Notes under the pieces: model-generated
Seen by the model: the letters and a program-made list of their open reading frames with translations, nothing else
The model's database searches: none
Told to the model about the DNA's origin: nothing
NCBI GenBank assembly: GCA_022711755.1
Contig: JAKLEA010000001.1
Location: 272,743 to 336,742, forward strand
Direction of reading: 5' to 3'
DNA length: 64,000 bases
From: Planctomycetota bacterium
Lineage (GTDB): Bacteria; Planctomycetota; Brocadiia; SM23-32; JAKLEA01
Shown: positions 10,061 to 19,708 of the stretch, piece by piece
Position numbering within the stretch: the first letter of the stretch is position 1
Layout of the letters: each line of letters starts with the position of its first letter
Program-made: the position numbers and the translations under genes

Positions 10061-11050
10061 TTATTTTCTAAGGGATTTTCCACACCTTGCGCAATCTTTT
10101 GCCGATTTTCTCACTGCCGCGCCGCAACTCTCGCATTTTCCGAAGAATCCGCTCAGGTCCTTCTCGCATCGCCTGCATCTGGCAATCATGGTCGGAACTT
10201 CCGCTCCACACTTTGGGCACAACTCCAGAGGTTCAAGCGATGCCTCAAGAATCTGCAAATCATCGTGCGCAAGCAGCGCGGATTGATAGCGCTTGTCGCG
10301 GTTGGATTGAAGCAGCTTTGCTACAATGCGATCAAAGCGCGGATCGGCGGAAGGACATATACCGCCCGGCGGCGGGGGATTAAGGTCTTCAGGCTTCTTC
10401 CCAACTAGCATTTCATAGAGAACAAGTCCCAGAGAGTAAAGATCGCTCCTTGCGTCCGCGCACCCCGGATCCATCAACTGTTCCGGGGCCATGTAACCCC
10501 TGCTGCCTATCCGCTTGAATGCGCCCAGCCTGGGTTGCCCCCGTTCCGCCCCCTCGCGCATTGAACGTGCTAGCCCGAAATCGCTCAATTTCGCCTCCCC
10601 GTCCGCACTGATCAGGATATTTCCCGTCTTTATGTCTCGATGCACATATCCCATCGAATGCATGCAGTCCAGCGCAGCGCAGACGTGCCGCGCCACGCGG
10701 ACTATCTGCCGGGAACACATGCCCTTCGCAATCTCCTCGCGCAGCGACGGTCCACCCACGTATTCCATCGCGTAGTATCCCGTCCCCTCCCACTGGCCGT
10801 GCTCGTAATGCTTCACGATGTTGGGATGATCGAAGAGCGCCAGCGTGCGGGATTCGTTATGAAAATGAACGATGTAGGCTTGATTCTCAAGCAGGCGGTG
10901 CGGGAAAACTTTTATAGCCGCTTCCTGTCCGGTTTCCTTATGCCGTCCTCTGAAGACGACTGCCATCGAACCCGCGCCGATCATTTCCTCGACAATATAA
11001 TTCCCAACCTTGGTTCCGGCGGGGATCGTTGTGTATCCGTCTTTGCCCAT
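10061..11050 (-). CDS. Ser/Thr protein kinase with C-terminal zinc ribbons
   Basis: The 329-residue protein starts with a complete Hanks-type kinase domain. It has a glycine-rich loop (IGAGSMAVVFRG), Lys47 (AAIKVF), the catalytic loop HRDIKTGN (Asp139), DFG at 157-159 and an APE-type motif (YMAPE). The kinase ends near residue 270. Two short treble-cleft zinc ribbons follow at about 275-329 (CPKC/CRRC, then CESC/CARC). There is no transmembrane helix, so it is a soluble cytoplasmic kinase, unlike the membrane PASTA kinases. The ribbons may sense metal or bind a partner (inference). It lies 17 bp downstream of the STN-like gene on the same strand and is probably co-transcribed with that gene and the radical SAM gene. 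No substrate can be named. Confidence 0.93.
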   Translation of the reverse strand: MGKDGYTTIPAGTKVGNYIVEEMIGAGSMAVVFRGRHKETGQEAAIKVFPHRLLENQAYIVHFHNESRTLALFDHPNIVKHYEHGQWEGTGYYAMEYVGGPSLREEIAKGMCSRQIVRVARHVCAALDCMHSMGYVHRDIKTGNILISADGEAKLSDFGLARSMREGAERGQPRLGAFKRIGSRGYMAPEQLMDPGCADARSDLYSLGLVLYEMLVGKKPEDLNPPPPGGICPSADPRFDRIVAKLLQSNRDKRYQSALLAHDDLQILEASLEPLELCPKCGAEVPTMIARCRRCEKDLSGFFGKCESCGAAVRKSAKDCARCGKSLRK

Positions 11051-11067
11051 ATCCAGAACCGGCTTCC

Positions 11068-11700
11068 CTACTTCTTTTCTTCCTCAGGCGGAGGCTGGAG
11101 TTTGAGTTTGGCGGCAAGGCCGTCAATCATCTGGTCAAGCATCCATTCCGGCAGCATATTCTTTCTTCCGGATATCTCAATCGTCATGCCGCCTGCCGTA
11201 TAGGCGACCTTGATGTCTCCATTGGCCCGGTCTTCGGCAATCTTTCGCTCAGGGGGCATTTTGAAGAGGACTATGTCTCCGTCAATCACAAGCTCCAGTT
11301 CGCAGGCGGCGGCCATTATGCGAAGGACGTTGCCGACAGAGACGTCTTTCACGGTCAGCCACACGGGATTGCCCTTCGGGTCCTTGTGCAGTTCCGGGCC
11401 GAGGACAATGTTTAACTCGGTTTCCTGTCGGACCTTCTCCAGCGCGTCCATAAGCGGCACTTCCTCAAGCGCAAGGCTTATGCGCTCGTCCAGCGCCTCC
11501 TTCAACTGAGGGCTGGGGTTCTCGATCACCCCGCGCATGGGCATCCGCATCTGCGCCATGCGCTGGAGCATAACCTGCGGTCCCCTGCCATGGTCGCGTT
11601 CCCGCTCCGGTTCCGGCGCATTGTCCTGCGCGCCAATCACTGCGCAGAAAACTAATGCAGTAAAAATCGCCATGCTCGTAATAAGTCCTGTCTTTTTCAT
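11068..11700 (-). CDS. secreted STN/secretin-N-like small protein
   Basis: The 210-residue protein has a signal peptide (MKKTGLITSMAIFTALVFCAVIGAQ). A charged linker (EPERERDHGRG) and a region rich in Met and Gln follow. Residues about 75-150 match the STN fold found at the N-termini of secretins and TonB-dependent receptors: ISLALEEVPLMDALEKVRQE, then TVKDVSVGNVLRIMAAACEL, then a short beta hairpin (ELVIDGDIVLFKMP). There is no secretin barrel, so it is a free-standing periplasmic module. Its ATG overlaps the stop of the radical SAM gene by 4 bp (ATGA), which implies translational coupling. The C-terminus is highly charged (PPPEEEKK). The role is unknown. Confidence 0.75.
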   Translation of the reverse strand: MKKTGLITSMAIFTALVFCAVIGAQDNAPEPERERDHGRGPQVMLQRMAQMRMPMRGVIENPSPQLKEALDERISLALEEVPLMDALEKVRQETELNIVLGPELHKDPKGNPVWLTVKDVSVGNVLRIMAAACELELVIDGDIVLFKMPPERKIAEDRANGDIKVAYTAGGMTIEISGRKNMLPEWMLDQMIDGLAAKLKLQPPPEEEKK

Positions 11701-12962
11701 TGGTTATCTCCATTCGGCTCCGGCTGAGCATCACCTTCATCCTCAGAGTTGCTTTCGTCTGGAACGGCAGGTTGATCGTCGGCTGACGCATCTGGCGCAT
11801 CATTATGTTCTTCCGCGCCAGTATCATCGGCAATGGTTTTGGGATCTTCTTCCTCTGATTGATCTAAGCGTTCTGCGCGAACCGGACCGCTTTTATCGAA
11901 CAAGCCATCGTTTTCAACAAGCCTGCGGCCAATCGCTGCTATAAGTCGCGCAATGTAAACATCATCGCCGTCGCCATCGCGCGCATCAGGAAAAGTTGCT
12001 ACATTCCCGGAAAATGTTGTCCCGAATGAAACGTCCAGCGCGTCGGCTCCGAAAACAATGCCCATCTGCGAAACAGTCCCGCCCAGCAGTCTGAAAGGAA
12101 TCTGAATGTGCGCGACATTGGCCAGGATTGTGCGGCAGAGCGAAATCATCCGCAGGTGCAGGAAAGGATCGTTAGCAACTCCTGAAGGTCCGACATACGG
12201 GATCGGCGTCAGGGACAGGATGTTGCGCGTCCGCTCCTGAAGCTTTCGCAATTCTATGAGGTGGTCAACTAACTGCTCCGTCCGCTCGCCGAATCCGTAG
12301 AGGATGGTTGCCGCGCATGGAAGCCCGATCCTGGAGGCGTCAGCCATAACCTCCCGCCACTGCGCGGCGCCGGGTTTATCCGGACAATTGGCGTCACGAA
12401 ATCCCTTGGCGAACACGTCCGCGCCAAGACCGGAGACAATTCCAAGACCTGCTTCCTTCAAACGGATAAGAGCTTCGGCGGAAGTCTTCCCGGAGGCTTC
12501 CGACATGGCGATGATTTCAGGCGGCGAACACGCTTCGATGCATAACTCGGGAGCAATCGCCTTGATTCGCTTCAACAGCGATTCATATGCTTCGATTTTA
12601 CGCGACGCTGAAACGGCTCCGACAAGCCGCACATGCCTTGCTCCCGCTGATACTGCGTGTTTCACTTCGTTGACGACTCGCGAAGGTTTGAGATCAAAGG
12701 CTCCCGTCTCTCCCTTCGTGCGACGGAAAGAGCAGAATTTGCACTCATATCGGCAGATGTTGCACAGAGCGATCTCGGCGTTTCTGGAAACGTAGACCCC
12801 GTTTCCGTTGAAACGGTCGCGGATCAGGCCGGCCATCTCGGCCGGCGGAAAAAGCTCCCGCGCCGCCGCCATCGCCACGGCTTCGTCGCGGTTGAGCCGC
12901 TTGCCGGATTCCACGCGCTTGTGAAATCCGGCCAGTTTCGATCTGCCGAATGCCTTTCGCAC
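11697..12962 (-). CDS. mqnE: radical SAM enzyme of the MqnE/MqnC/CofH group with an acidic tail
   Basis: The 421-residue protein has the radical SAM cluster motif C70-x3-C74-x2-C77 (CRYECKFCSF). It also has blocks typical of the futalosine-pathway/CofH group: ARHVRLVGAV, IEACSPPEI, LGADVFAKGFRD, ILYGFGERTEQLVDHLIELR and a terminal RRLVENDGLF, like the end of MqnE proteins. MqnE (aminofutalosine synthase) catalyses the radical addition step of menaquinone synthesis; MqnC or another relative remains possible because no other mqn gene is nearby. About 60 extra C-terminal residues form an acidic low-complexity tail (Asp, Glu, Asn, Pro). The start is a GTG at 12962. It lies 50 bp downstream of the sugar-binding-protein gene and its stop overlaps the STN-like gene. 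Confidence 0.72.
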   Translation of the reverse strand: MRKAFGRSKLAGFHKRVESGKRLNRDEAVAMAAARELFPPAEMAGLIRDRFNGNGVYVSRNAEIALCNICRYECKFCSFRRTKGETGAFDLKPSRVVNEVKHAVSAGARHVRLVGAVSASRKIEAYESLLKRIKAIAPELCIEACSPPEIIAMSEASGKTSAEALIRLKEAGLGIVSGLGADVFAKGFRDANCPDKPGAAQWREVMADASRIGLPCAATILYGFGERTEQLVDHLIELRKLQERTRNILSLTPIPYVGPSGVANDPFLHLRMISLCRTILANVAHIQIPFRLLGGTVSQMGIVFGADALDVSFGTTFSGNVATFPDARDGDGDDVYIARLIAAIGRRLVENDGLFDKSGPVRAERLDQSEEEDPKTIADDTGAEEHNDAPDASADDQPAVPDESNSEDEGDAQPEPNGDNQ

Positions 12963-13012
12963 TTGTCGCCACGTCCGCCAAACAAGGTGACTTCTTACTC
13001 GCTCGATTGAGG

Positions 13013-14023
13013 CTACTGTATTGTCTCTCCGCCCTTCTCCACGTTTTCCGCTGTGTAAATCATCGTCCCAAGCGTGATATTTTTCTCAACCTTTTCGCCC
13101 TTCAGAATCTTCATCGCAACGTCAATCGCTTCTTTCCCGCCGGTGGGATACTGGAAGGTTGCTGTCATTATGCCCTCCTTCACATAGCGCACGCCCTCGT
13201 GCGGAAGCGCGTCAATGCCGATGAATTTAATCGTCTTCTCGCGTCCCTTCCCTTCCTGCTTAGCGGCGAGGAAAGCCCCGTGAGCGGATGGATCGTTGTG
13301 CGCGTAGACGGCGTCAATCTTTTCCAATCGGGACAAGGCGGAATTCATCTCCTTACTCGCGTTCGGCTCCAGCCACTGGCAATCCGCGTCGAAGACGATC
13401 TTCAACTCCGAACCTGCTAGGCCTTCCATGAAGCCATTATGCCGCTCCTGCCCCGGGGTGCTGGTCATCAGTCCCTTTAGTTCGACGACATTGCCCTTCC
13501 CGCCAAGCAACTTCACGAGATGTTTCCCGGCTTCCCGCCCGATCTTGACGTTGTCAGCTCCGATGAAGCACGTGTACTTGTCGCCCTCAACCTTGCGGTC
13601 CAGAACGATGACAGGAATCCCCTTGTCAATCGCATCAGCAACGGGCTGGGTCAGCGGGCGGGCCTCCTTCGGGCTGATGATAATCAGGTCAACGCCCTGG
13701 GAGATGAACTCCTTTGTCTGCGCCTGCTGCGCTTCGGATTTGTTCTGGGCATCCTTGAGTATAAGCTTGATCCTGGGATGTTCCGCCGCAGCCTTCTTTA
13801 TGTCCTCATTCATCTGAACGCGCCAGGGTTCGCCCAGGTTGCATTGAGACATGCCGATCACCCACTGCTCCTTGTGTCCGGTTCCACCGCCCTTCCCTCC
13901 CCCGGAACCGGCGCCGGCTCCGCTTCCGCCGCCAGCGGAAGGCTGCTGTCTCTTGCACGAGGTTATGAGAACAAGACTTGCAACCACAAGAATCGCGGCA
14001 ATCGCCCTGAAGGTCGTCTTCAT
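13013..14023 (-). CDS. sugar ABC transporter substrate-binding lipoprotein (CUT2, RbsB-like)
   Basis: The 336-residue protein has a lipoprotein signal (LVLITSC) and then a Gly/Ser-rich linker (SAGGGSGAGAGSGGG). The rest is a periplasmic-binding-protein type 1 fold of the ribose/galactose family: WVIGMSQCNLGEPWRVQMNEDIKKAA near the start, LIIISPKEARPLTQPVADAI, GIPVIVLDRKV, GADNVKIGREAGKHLV and AVYAHNDPSAHGAFLAAK. It delivers a sugar to the permease encoded 14 bp upstream. The substrate is not predictable, though LDRKV and the N-terminal blocks resemble ribose/xylose-type binders. A strong Shine-Dalgarno (GGGAGG) precedes the ATG. It is last in the transporter cluster. Confidence 0.92.
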   Translation of the reverse strand: MKTTFRAIAAILVVASLVLITSCKRQQPSAGGGSGAGAGSGGGKGGGTGHKEQWVIGMSQCNLGEPWRVQMNEDIKKAAAEHPRIKLILKDAQNKSEAQQAQTKEFISQGVDLIIISPKEARPLTQPVADAIDKGIPVIVLDRKVEGDKYTCFIGADNVKIGREAGKHLVKLLGGKGNVVELKGLMTSTPGQERHNGFMEGLAGSELKIVFDADCQWLEPNASKEMNSALSRLEKIDAVYAHNDPSAHGAFLAAKQEGKGREKTIKFIGIDALPHEGVRYVKEGIMTATFQYPTGGKEAIDVAMKILKGEKVEKNITLGTMIYTAENVEKGGETIQ

Positions 14024-14037
14024 CGTAAGTCCTCCCG

Positions 14038-15069
14038 TTAGTCGCGTCGTTTCTGTTGAATGAGCACTGCGGCGACTATGATAGCTCCTTTCGCCAGCAG
14101 GCGATAGTGCTCAGGCACGGCGTTCAGGCTCAGAATCTTATTAATGTAACCGATTATCAACGTTCCAAGAAGCGTCAGCAGCATGTTGCCTCTGCCGCCC
14201 ATCAGGCTTGTTCCGCCTATGACAACTGCCGCGATAGCGTCAAGTTCATACGTTGAGCCGGCTTCTGGATCGCCGAGCGTCATCCGCGATGCATTACAGA
14301 CTCCTGCAAGTCCGGCGAACAACCCGCAAAGTCCGTATGCAGCCACCTTCGTCAGTCCGATCCTGATGCCGGACAGCCGCGCCGCCTCCTCGCTTCCACC
14401 GATCGCATAAAGATGCCGCCCGAAGCGAGTGTATTTCACGACCAGCCACATGAAAACAAGCGTGAAGACGAACAGGAGCGTAACAGGCTGCACCGGGATT
14501 CCTGGCAGCGCCGAGGTCATTGTCTCAAAGAACGCCGGCGTTCCACTCTGCACCGCGTACCACTCCCGCGCGCCGGGTTGAACCTTGATCCCACCGGATA
14601 TCAGCTTCGCCATGCCGCGAGCAGCGGCCATCATCGCCAGCGTCGCCACGAAAGGCTGCATCTTAGTCTTGGCTATAAGCCCACCGCACAGGCAACCGGC
14701 TACAGCCCCGGCCAGAACAGCCGCCGGAAGCGCAACTGCCACCGGCAAGCCATATGCGACAACCATCAGCGAAAACAGCGTGGCGGACATGCCCAGCACC
14801 GACCCAACAGAAAGATCAATTCCACCAGTCAGGATGACCAGCGTCATGCCGGTAGCAAGTATTCCCACCTCGGAGTATTCAAAAAGCACGTCAAGTTGCG
14901 TGTCGAGCGTCAAAAACAGTGGCCAGTCCGAGCGATAGTTTTCCGGGGAAAATATGCAGCCCAATAGCACTACCGCGACAAGGGCTAGAACGCCCCTGTA
15001 GCGGTCGGTCCAACTCTTGACCCTCGCCGCCAGCGCATTACGTTCCTTTTCTGCCGATCCCTCTTTCAT
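14038..15069 (-). CDS. sugar ABC transporter permease (CUT2, RbsC-like)
   Basis: The 343-residue protein has eight to ten hydrophobic helices typical of ribose-type permeases. Family blocks include GMTLVILTGGIDLSVGSVLGMSA and ARLSGIRIGLTKVAAYGLCGL. The C-terminal AAVVIGGTSLMGGRGNMLLT is characteristic of BPD_transp_2 permeases. It forms the membrane channel with the ATPase encoded just upstream (33 bp gap) and receives sugar from the binding protein downstream. The ATG is preceded by an AGGT Shine-Dalgarno. The length matches the family. Confidence 0.94.
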   Translation of the reverse strand: MKEGSAEKERNALAARVKSWTDRYRGVLALVAVVLLGCIFSPENYRSDWPLFLTLDTQLDVLFEYSEVGILATGMTLVILTGGIDLSVGSVLGMSATLFSLMVVAYGLPVAVALPAAVLAGAVAGCLCGGLIAKTKMQPFVATLAMMAAARGMAKLISGGIKVQPGAREWYAVQSGTPAFFETMTSALPGIPVQPVTLLFVFTLVFMWLVVKYTRFGRHLYAIGGSEEAARLSGIRIGLTKVAAYGLCGLFAGLAGVCNASRMTLGDPEAGSTYELDAIAAVVIGGTSLMGGRGNMLLTLLGTLIIGYINKILSLNAVPEHYRLLAKGAIIVAAVLIQQKRRD

Positions 15070-15102
15070 GTCGGACTTTACCTCGTCATCGGTTGGCCTG
15101 TT

Positions 15103-16617
15103 CTATCCTGTCGTTGAGACTTGCATTGCCGCCTCAGTGACGTTTTCCTGTGTCGCTTCTTCACGACTCAGTTCCCTGCTCAGTTTCCCGCGGTGCATGA
15201 CAAGAATCCGGTCGCTCAGGGCAAGCAACTCCTGCAACTCCGTGCTCGTGAAAACAATGCCAAGCCCCTGCTCCGCCAACTCGTTCATGAGGCGATAGAT
15301 TTCAGCCTTCGCCCCGACGTCAATTCCGCGTGTCGGCTCATCAAGCAGCAGAACGCGCGGTTTTCGCATCAGCCACCTTCCCAGCAAAGCCTTCTGCTGA
15401 TTGCCGCCGCTCAGGTTCTCAACCGGGGTATCAATCGAGGGCGCCCTGACCGACAGTTGTTCGTATAACTCCCGTCCGGCCTCCATCTCTCGACGCCGGG
15501 TCAGGATTACCGGGCGCGTCAGGGCTTTCAGGCTTCCAAGAGTCATGTTGTGCAAGACCGACATGGGGGGGACAATCCCGGCCTCCTTGCGGTCGTTGCT
15601 CAGATAGGCAATCCCGGCTTCAAGCGCTGCCCGGGGAGCGCTGATTGCGACTGCCCTTCCGCAGATCTCAAGCGCTCCGGAGGCGCGATTCCCATAACGT
15701 CCGAAGATCGCGCCCAGCACCTCGTTGTTTCCCGCGCCACGCAATCCCGCCAGCCCGACAATCTCCCCTGCCTTGACCGTGAATGAAACATCATCAACCA
15801 GATATCTGTCGGCAACCGGATCGTGGAGCCTCATGTTTCTGACGCTCAGGACCGGCTCGCCGGGAACGCCCTGATGTTTCGGCAGGAACTGGTCAATCTC
15901 CCGCCCCACCATCCACTTTATCATCATTGCCGGCGGGAGTTCCTGCGGGGTTGCTGTGCCGACCAGCGCCCCGTCGCGCAGGACGGTGATCCGGTCTGCC
16001 ACCCGGTATATTTCCTCAAGTTTATGGGATACGTAAAGCAGTCCAACGCCAGAAACACGAAGCTTATCCATTAGCGTAAAGAGTCTTTCCACGTCTTCTT
16101 CCGGCAAAGTGCTTGTCGGCTCGTCCATAATCAGAAAGCGCACCTTGCGCGACAAGGCTTTCGCTATCTCGACCATCTGTCGCTCAGCCATGCTGAGGAG
16201 TTCAACAGGCTTTTCCGGTGAAATGTGTATACCAAGTTCCCCGAGTAATCTTTCCGCCTCCGCCGCCATCTTGCCACGATTAACAAGCCGAAGTCTGCCA
16301 AACGGTTCTCTACCAAGAAATATGTTTTCCGCAACCGTCATCGGCGGCACGAGACTCAGTTCCTGAAAGATAACGGCCACCCCCGCGTTCTCTGATGTCC
16401 GTGGCGAGTCCATCCGCAAAGGTTTGCCGTCAAGCTCGATCTCCCCCCCATAATCCGGATAGACCCCGGCAAGAACTTTGATCAGCGTGCTCTTTCCAGC
16501 CCCGTTTTCACCGACAAGAGCGAGAGTGTTCCCCGCGCGAAGTTCCAAGTCCACTCCATGAAGGACGGAAACCTCGCCGAACGATTTTCTGATGCCTTTC
16601 ATCAGGATTTGAGGCAC
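15103..16617 (-). CDS. sugar ABC transporter ATP-binding protein (CUT2, RbsA-like)
   Basis: Two fused ABC ATPase domains make up about 504 residues, the usual RbsA/MglA length. Domain 1 has Walker A GENGAGKST, a degenerate signature (LLSMAERQMVEIAKAL) and Walker B FLIMDEPT. Domain 2 has GLRGAGNNE in place of a classical Walker A, as is normal for these proteins, then LSGGNQQKALLGRWL and VLLLDEPTRGIDVG. I chose the GTG at 16617: a GGGGAG Shine-Dalgarno sits about 5 bp upstream and homology starts at once (PQILMKGIRKSFGEV). The open frame continues upstream to 16764, but that extension lacks family similarity. First gene of the transporter operon. Confidence 0.94.
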   Translation of the reverse strand: MPQILMKGIRKSFGEVSVLHGVDLELRAGNTLALVGENGAGKSTLIKVLAGVYPDYGGEIELDGKPLRMDSPRTSENAGVAVIFQELSLVPPMTVAENIFLGREPFGRLRLVNRGKMAAEAERLLGELGIHISPEKPVELLSMAERQMVEIAKALSRKVRFLIMDEPTSTLPEEDVERLFTLMDKLRVSGVGLLYVSHKLEEIYRVADRITVLRDGALVGTATPQELPPAMMIKWMVGREIDQFLPKHQGVPGEPVLSVRNMRLHDPVADRYLVDDVSFTVKAGEIVGLAGLRGAGNNEVLGAIFGRYGNRASGALEICGRAVAISAPRAALEAGIAYLSNDRKEAGIVPPMSVLHNMTLGSLKALTRPVILTRRREMEAGRELYEQLSVRAPSIDTPVENLSGGNQQKALLGRWLMRKPRVLLLDEPTRGIDVGAKAEIYRLMNELAEQGLGIVFTSTELQELLALSDRILVMHRGKLSRELSREEATQENVTEAAMQVSTTG

Positions 16618-16806
16618 GTCGTCTCCCCTTGACTGCTGACGCGGTTCGCGGTTAGCGTAAGGTCGCTGCGTCCGGGTGTCAAGCCAGGCGGAAAAAGAGA
16701 GCATTTTCGATGTGAATTCCGGCAGGGCACGGCACATGCCGCGCCCTATGCTTCGTTCCATCACAAACAGTCCGAATGATAATTTCTATTCGGAGTTGCA
16801 GGGATT

Positions 16807-17406
16807 ATGGCGTCAATTGCCGAGAAAGCTGATCTGCCTGCAGCCAATCGCAGGCTTCAACTTGTGCTGGCTGCGGCAGGAACCATCGCGCTATGCGCGT
16901 TCTGGCAGTGGGCGTATCGCGAAAACGTCTACTGGTCGTCGAAGCGATGGGTTTCATTTCTGTACGACGTCCCCGCTGCGCTTTCGATGTGTTCCTTCAT
17001 GGCGCAGGCGATTTGCGAAGGATTATGCGACAGGCGATCTCCCGGCTGGCGGGCAAGGCTGGCTGCCCTTATTCCCCTGATCGCTATTCCTGTGGGCCGG
17101 ACATGGCTTGGATGGATGTTATCCGGGCATCTGGCCAATGCCTTCTCAGGCGCTCTGATCCAATCCGCGCACGAGCGAGCGTCGAAAATGGAAAAGCTTC
17201 TTTACTGGATTCCAATCCCGATCGTGCTTGCCATCCGGTGGCCGCTCTTCGACAAACCGGGACACGGCGAGAGCTTGCGGGCGGCATGCGCGGCAGTAGC
17301 GATTTTCGCGGGATACGGGATAATCCATTGGTTCCTGGCAAAGCGGCGCAATGCAGACCTCAATGACGCCCTGCATCCGACGCGGGAGGCGATGAAGGGA
17401 GCATAG
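16807..17406 (+). CDS. uncharacterised integral membrane protein
   Basis: The 199-residue protein has about four hydrophobic helices (LQLVLAAAGTIALCAFWQW, VPAALSMCSFMAQAICEGL, LAALIPLIAIPVGRTWLGWML and ACAAVAIFAGYGIIHWFL) and one near YWIPIPIVLAIRW. I do not recognise the family. It ends 29 bp before the preferred recG start and may be co-transcribed with it. It diverges from the sugar transporter operon across a 189-bp gap that should hold both promoters. Confidence 0.7.
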   Translation: MASIAEKADLPAANRRLQLVLAAAGTIALCAFWQWAYRENVYWSSKRWVSFLYDVPAALSMCSFMAQAICEGLCDRRSPGWRARLAALIPLIAIPVGRTWLGWMLSGHLANAFSGALIQSAHERASKMEKLLYWIPIPIVLAIRWPLFDKPGHGESLRAACAAVAIFAGYGIIHWFLAKRRNADLNDALHPTREAMKGA

Positions 17407-17435
17407 GAGAATTGCATGCGTTCCGGTATTTTCCC

Positions 17436-19604
17436 ATGTCTGACATGCAGGAGACTGAAGCGTTGGCTGACGGCGTAAAACGCAAACCCGCCGGAGGGAC
17501 TCCCGATCACAAGCCGCCGATTGCCGAGATCGGACTTGGAACCTCCGTCCAATATGTCAAAGGCGTCGGCCCCAAGCGATTCAAGCTCCTTGAGCGTTGC
17601 GGGATTCTGACGCTTGAGGACCTTCTCTATTATTCGCCGCTCAGGTACGAGGATCGCTGCGACGTAACCCCCATATGCCGGCTAAACGTGGACGAAAACG
17701 CCGTCGTTCGCGGCACCATCATCGCCACGCAATGGAAAGGTCCGCGCTACGGCTCCAAATCGCGCATTGAGGCCTTCGTCCGCGACGAAACGGAGCAGAT
17801 CACCGCGGTATGGTTCAACGCTTCGGAACATCTCTACAAGCGTCTGATTCGCGGACACCGCATCATCCTCTACGGCAAGGTCGGCTGCTATCGCTGGCTC
17901 CAGATGGTCAATCCGACCTTCACAACCGCAGAAACCGACGAGGGTCTGGACAAATTCCGAGCAATCGTCCCGATCTATCCCCTTACCGAAGGCCTGCGGC
18001 AGGGAGAGCTATGCCGCATCATCATTCCCGCTGCTCAAACCTACGCCAACCTTGTAGAGGAAGTCGTCCCCGCATCCGTGCGGCAGGCCAATAACCTCCT
18101 GCCCGTCCAGGAAGCGCTCAAGACAGTCCATGCCCCACCAACCATCGAGGCCGGCGACACGGCCAGGCGACGCCTGATCTACGACGAGTTTTTTGTCTTC
18201 CAGACTGCCATGGCCGTAAGAAAACGCATCACCGGTCTGGCGTCCGGAATATCCTTCCGCATCGGACCGAACGTTGACAAGCGCATTCGTGCGCGCTTCC
18301 CCTTCACACCCACCGCCGCGCAGGAGAGGGCCGTGCGCGAGATCGCAGACGATATGCGCTCCGATCATCCCATGAGCCGCCTGCTTCAGGGCGACGTCGG
18401 TTGCGGCAAAACACTCGTTGCGGCATACGCCATGCTGGCCGCGCTGGCGGAAAGGGCAAAGGGCCGGCAGGTTGCCGTCATGGCCCCGACGGAAATCCTG
18501 GCCGAACAGCATTTTCTTTTCCTTCGCCGTCTGCTCGAATCCGCCCAGGTCCGGCTCATGCTCTTGACCGGCAGTCAGTCCGCCTCCGAGCGCAAGCAGA
18601 ACCTTGACGCAATCCTCAACGGCGACGTTGATCTCATCGTCGGCACACATGCCTTGATCCAGGAAGACGTGGAATTCAAGAATCTGGGTCTTATCGTGAT
18701 TGACGAGCAGCATCGCTTTGGCGTCGCCCAACGCCACAATCTAGGACGGAAAGGTCCTGCGCCGGATGTTCTTCTGCTGACCGCCACCCCCATACCGCGC
18801 ACTCTCGCTCTGACGCTTTACGGCGAGGTTGACGTTTCCATCATTGATGAGATGCCGCCGGGGCGCGCTCCCGTTCGCACGTTGCTGTTTGATTCGTCCG
18901 AGGAGGACCGCGCATGGGAGGCCATCCGCCAGCAGGTCGCGCAAGGACATCAGGCATTCGTCGTATATCCCGTCATTGACGAGAGCGACAAGCTCGACAT
19001 TAAGGGCGCGACGAGCGAAGCAGAACGCCTGCAGTCCGGTCCTCTGGCTTCCGCCCGCGTCTGCCTCCTGCACGGGCGCATGAAGCAGGAGCAGAAGGAC
19101 GCCGTCATGGAGCAGTTCCGCAAGCGCAACTACGACGTGATGGTTGCGACGACGGTCATCGAAGTCGGCATTGACGTTCCGAACGCGACAGTCATGGTCA
19201 TCAATCATGCTGAGCGACTCGGCCTGGCGCAGCTTCATCAACTGCGCGGGCGCGTCGGTCGGGCGCAGTTCCCTTCATACTGCATCCTGCTGGCGGAAAG
19301 CGCGGGGCCGGATGCCGCTGCGCGCCTTCGGACGCTCACGAAGACGAATGACGGTTTCAAGATCGCCGAGGAGGACCTGCGACTGCGCGGTCCAGGCGAG
19401 TTCCTGGGCACGCGCCAGTCCGGACTGCCGGAATTCCTAATCGGCAACATTGTTGATGACCGTGAAATTATGGAGACCGCCCGTCGCGACGCCTTCGCGC
19501 TGGTTGCTTCCGACCCCCGGCTTGCCCTGCCGGAACACTCAGTTCTGCGGCGCCGCGTTCTTGATCGCTACGGAAAGAGACTGGACATCGTCAGCATCGC
19601 CTGA
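17436..19604 (+). CDS. recG: ATP-dependent DNA helicase RecG
   Basis: RecG remodels stalled replication forks and Holliday junctions. The 722-residue product has the N-terminal wedge/OB region ([40 protein letters not shown]). Superfamily 2 helicase motifs follow: Walker [12 protein letters not shown], motif Ia [18 protein letters not shown] (the DEQH box), [11 protein letters not shown], motif [15 protein letters not shown] and motif [11 protein letters not shown]. The C-terminal RecG block [18 protein letters not shown] is intact. A TTG at 17412 would add eight residues, but it lies only 2 bp from the AGGAGA sequence; the ATG at 17436 is preferred, with modest certainty. The stop lies within a perfect hairpin. 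Confidence 0.97.
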   Translation: MSDMQETEALADGVKRKPAGGTPDHKPPIAEIGLGTSVQYVKGVGPKRFKLLERCGILTLEDLLYYSPLRYEDRCDVTPICRLNVDENAVVRGTIIATQWKGPRYGSKSRIEAFVRDETEQITAVWFNASEHLYKRLIRGHRIILYGKVGCYRWLQMVNPTFTTAETDEGLDKFRAIVPIYPLTEGLRQGELCRIIIPAAQTYANLVEEVVPASVRQANNLLPVQEALKTVHAPPTIEAGDTARRRLIYDEFFVFQTAMAVRKRITGLASGISFRIGPNVDKRIRARFPFTPTAAQERAVREIADDMRSDHPMSRLLQGDVGCGKTLVAAYAMLAALAERAKGRQVAVMAPTEILAEQHFLFLRRLLESAQVRLMLLTGSQSASERKQNLDAILNGDVDLIVGTHALIQEDVEFKNLGLIVIDEQHRFGVAQRHNLGRKGPAPDVLLLTATPIPRTLALTLYGEVDVSIIDEMPPGRAPVRTLLFDSSEEDRAWEAIRQQVAQGHQAFVVYPVIDESDKLDIKGATSEAERLQSGPLASARVCLLHGRMKQEQKDAVMEQFRKRNYDVMVATTVIEVGIDVPNATVMVINHAERLGLAQLHQLRGRVGRAQFPSYCILLAESAGPDAAARLRTLTKTNDGFKIAEEDLRLRGPGEFLGTRQSGLPEFLIGNIVDDREIMETARRDAFALVASDPRLALPEHSVLRRRVLDRYGKRLDIVSIA

Positions 19605-19621
19605 CACAATTCGTGTCAGGC
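19599..19621. terminator. hairpin overlapping the recG stop codon
   Basis: A 9-bp perfect inverted repeat (GCCTGACAC / GTGTCAGGC, 5-base loop) covers the recG stop. A second 7-bp hairpin (GGTTCAA / TTGAACC) follows at about 19623-19643. No clear T-run follows either, so this may be an mRNA 3'-end stabiliser or a weak attenuator before hisI rather than a classical terminator. Confidence 0.4.
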
Positions 19622-19708
19622 AGGTTCAAACTCAACTTGAACCCACCAAACAAAAAATGTCTAAATCCCGCGTTGACTCACGTTCAAACGCCTCTGGCGG
19701 AAACACCC

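Noticed and set aside
16618..16764. N-terminal extension of the sugar ABC ATPase
   Set aside because: A GTG with a strong Shine-Dalgarno lies at 16617, where family similarity begins.
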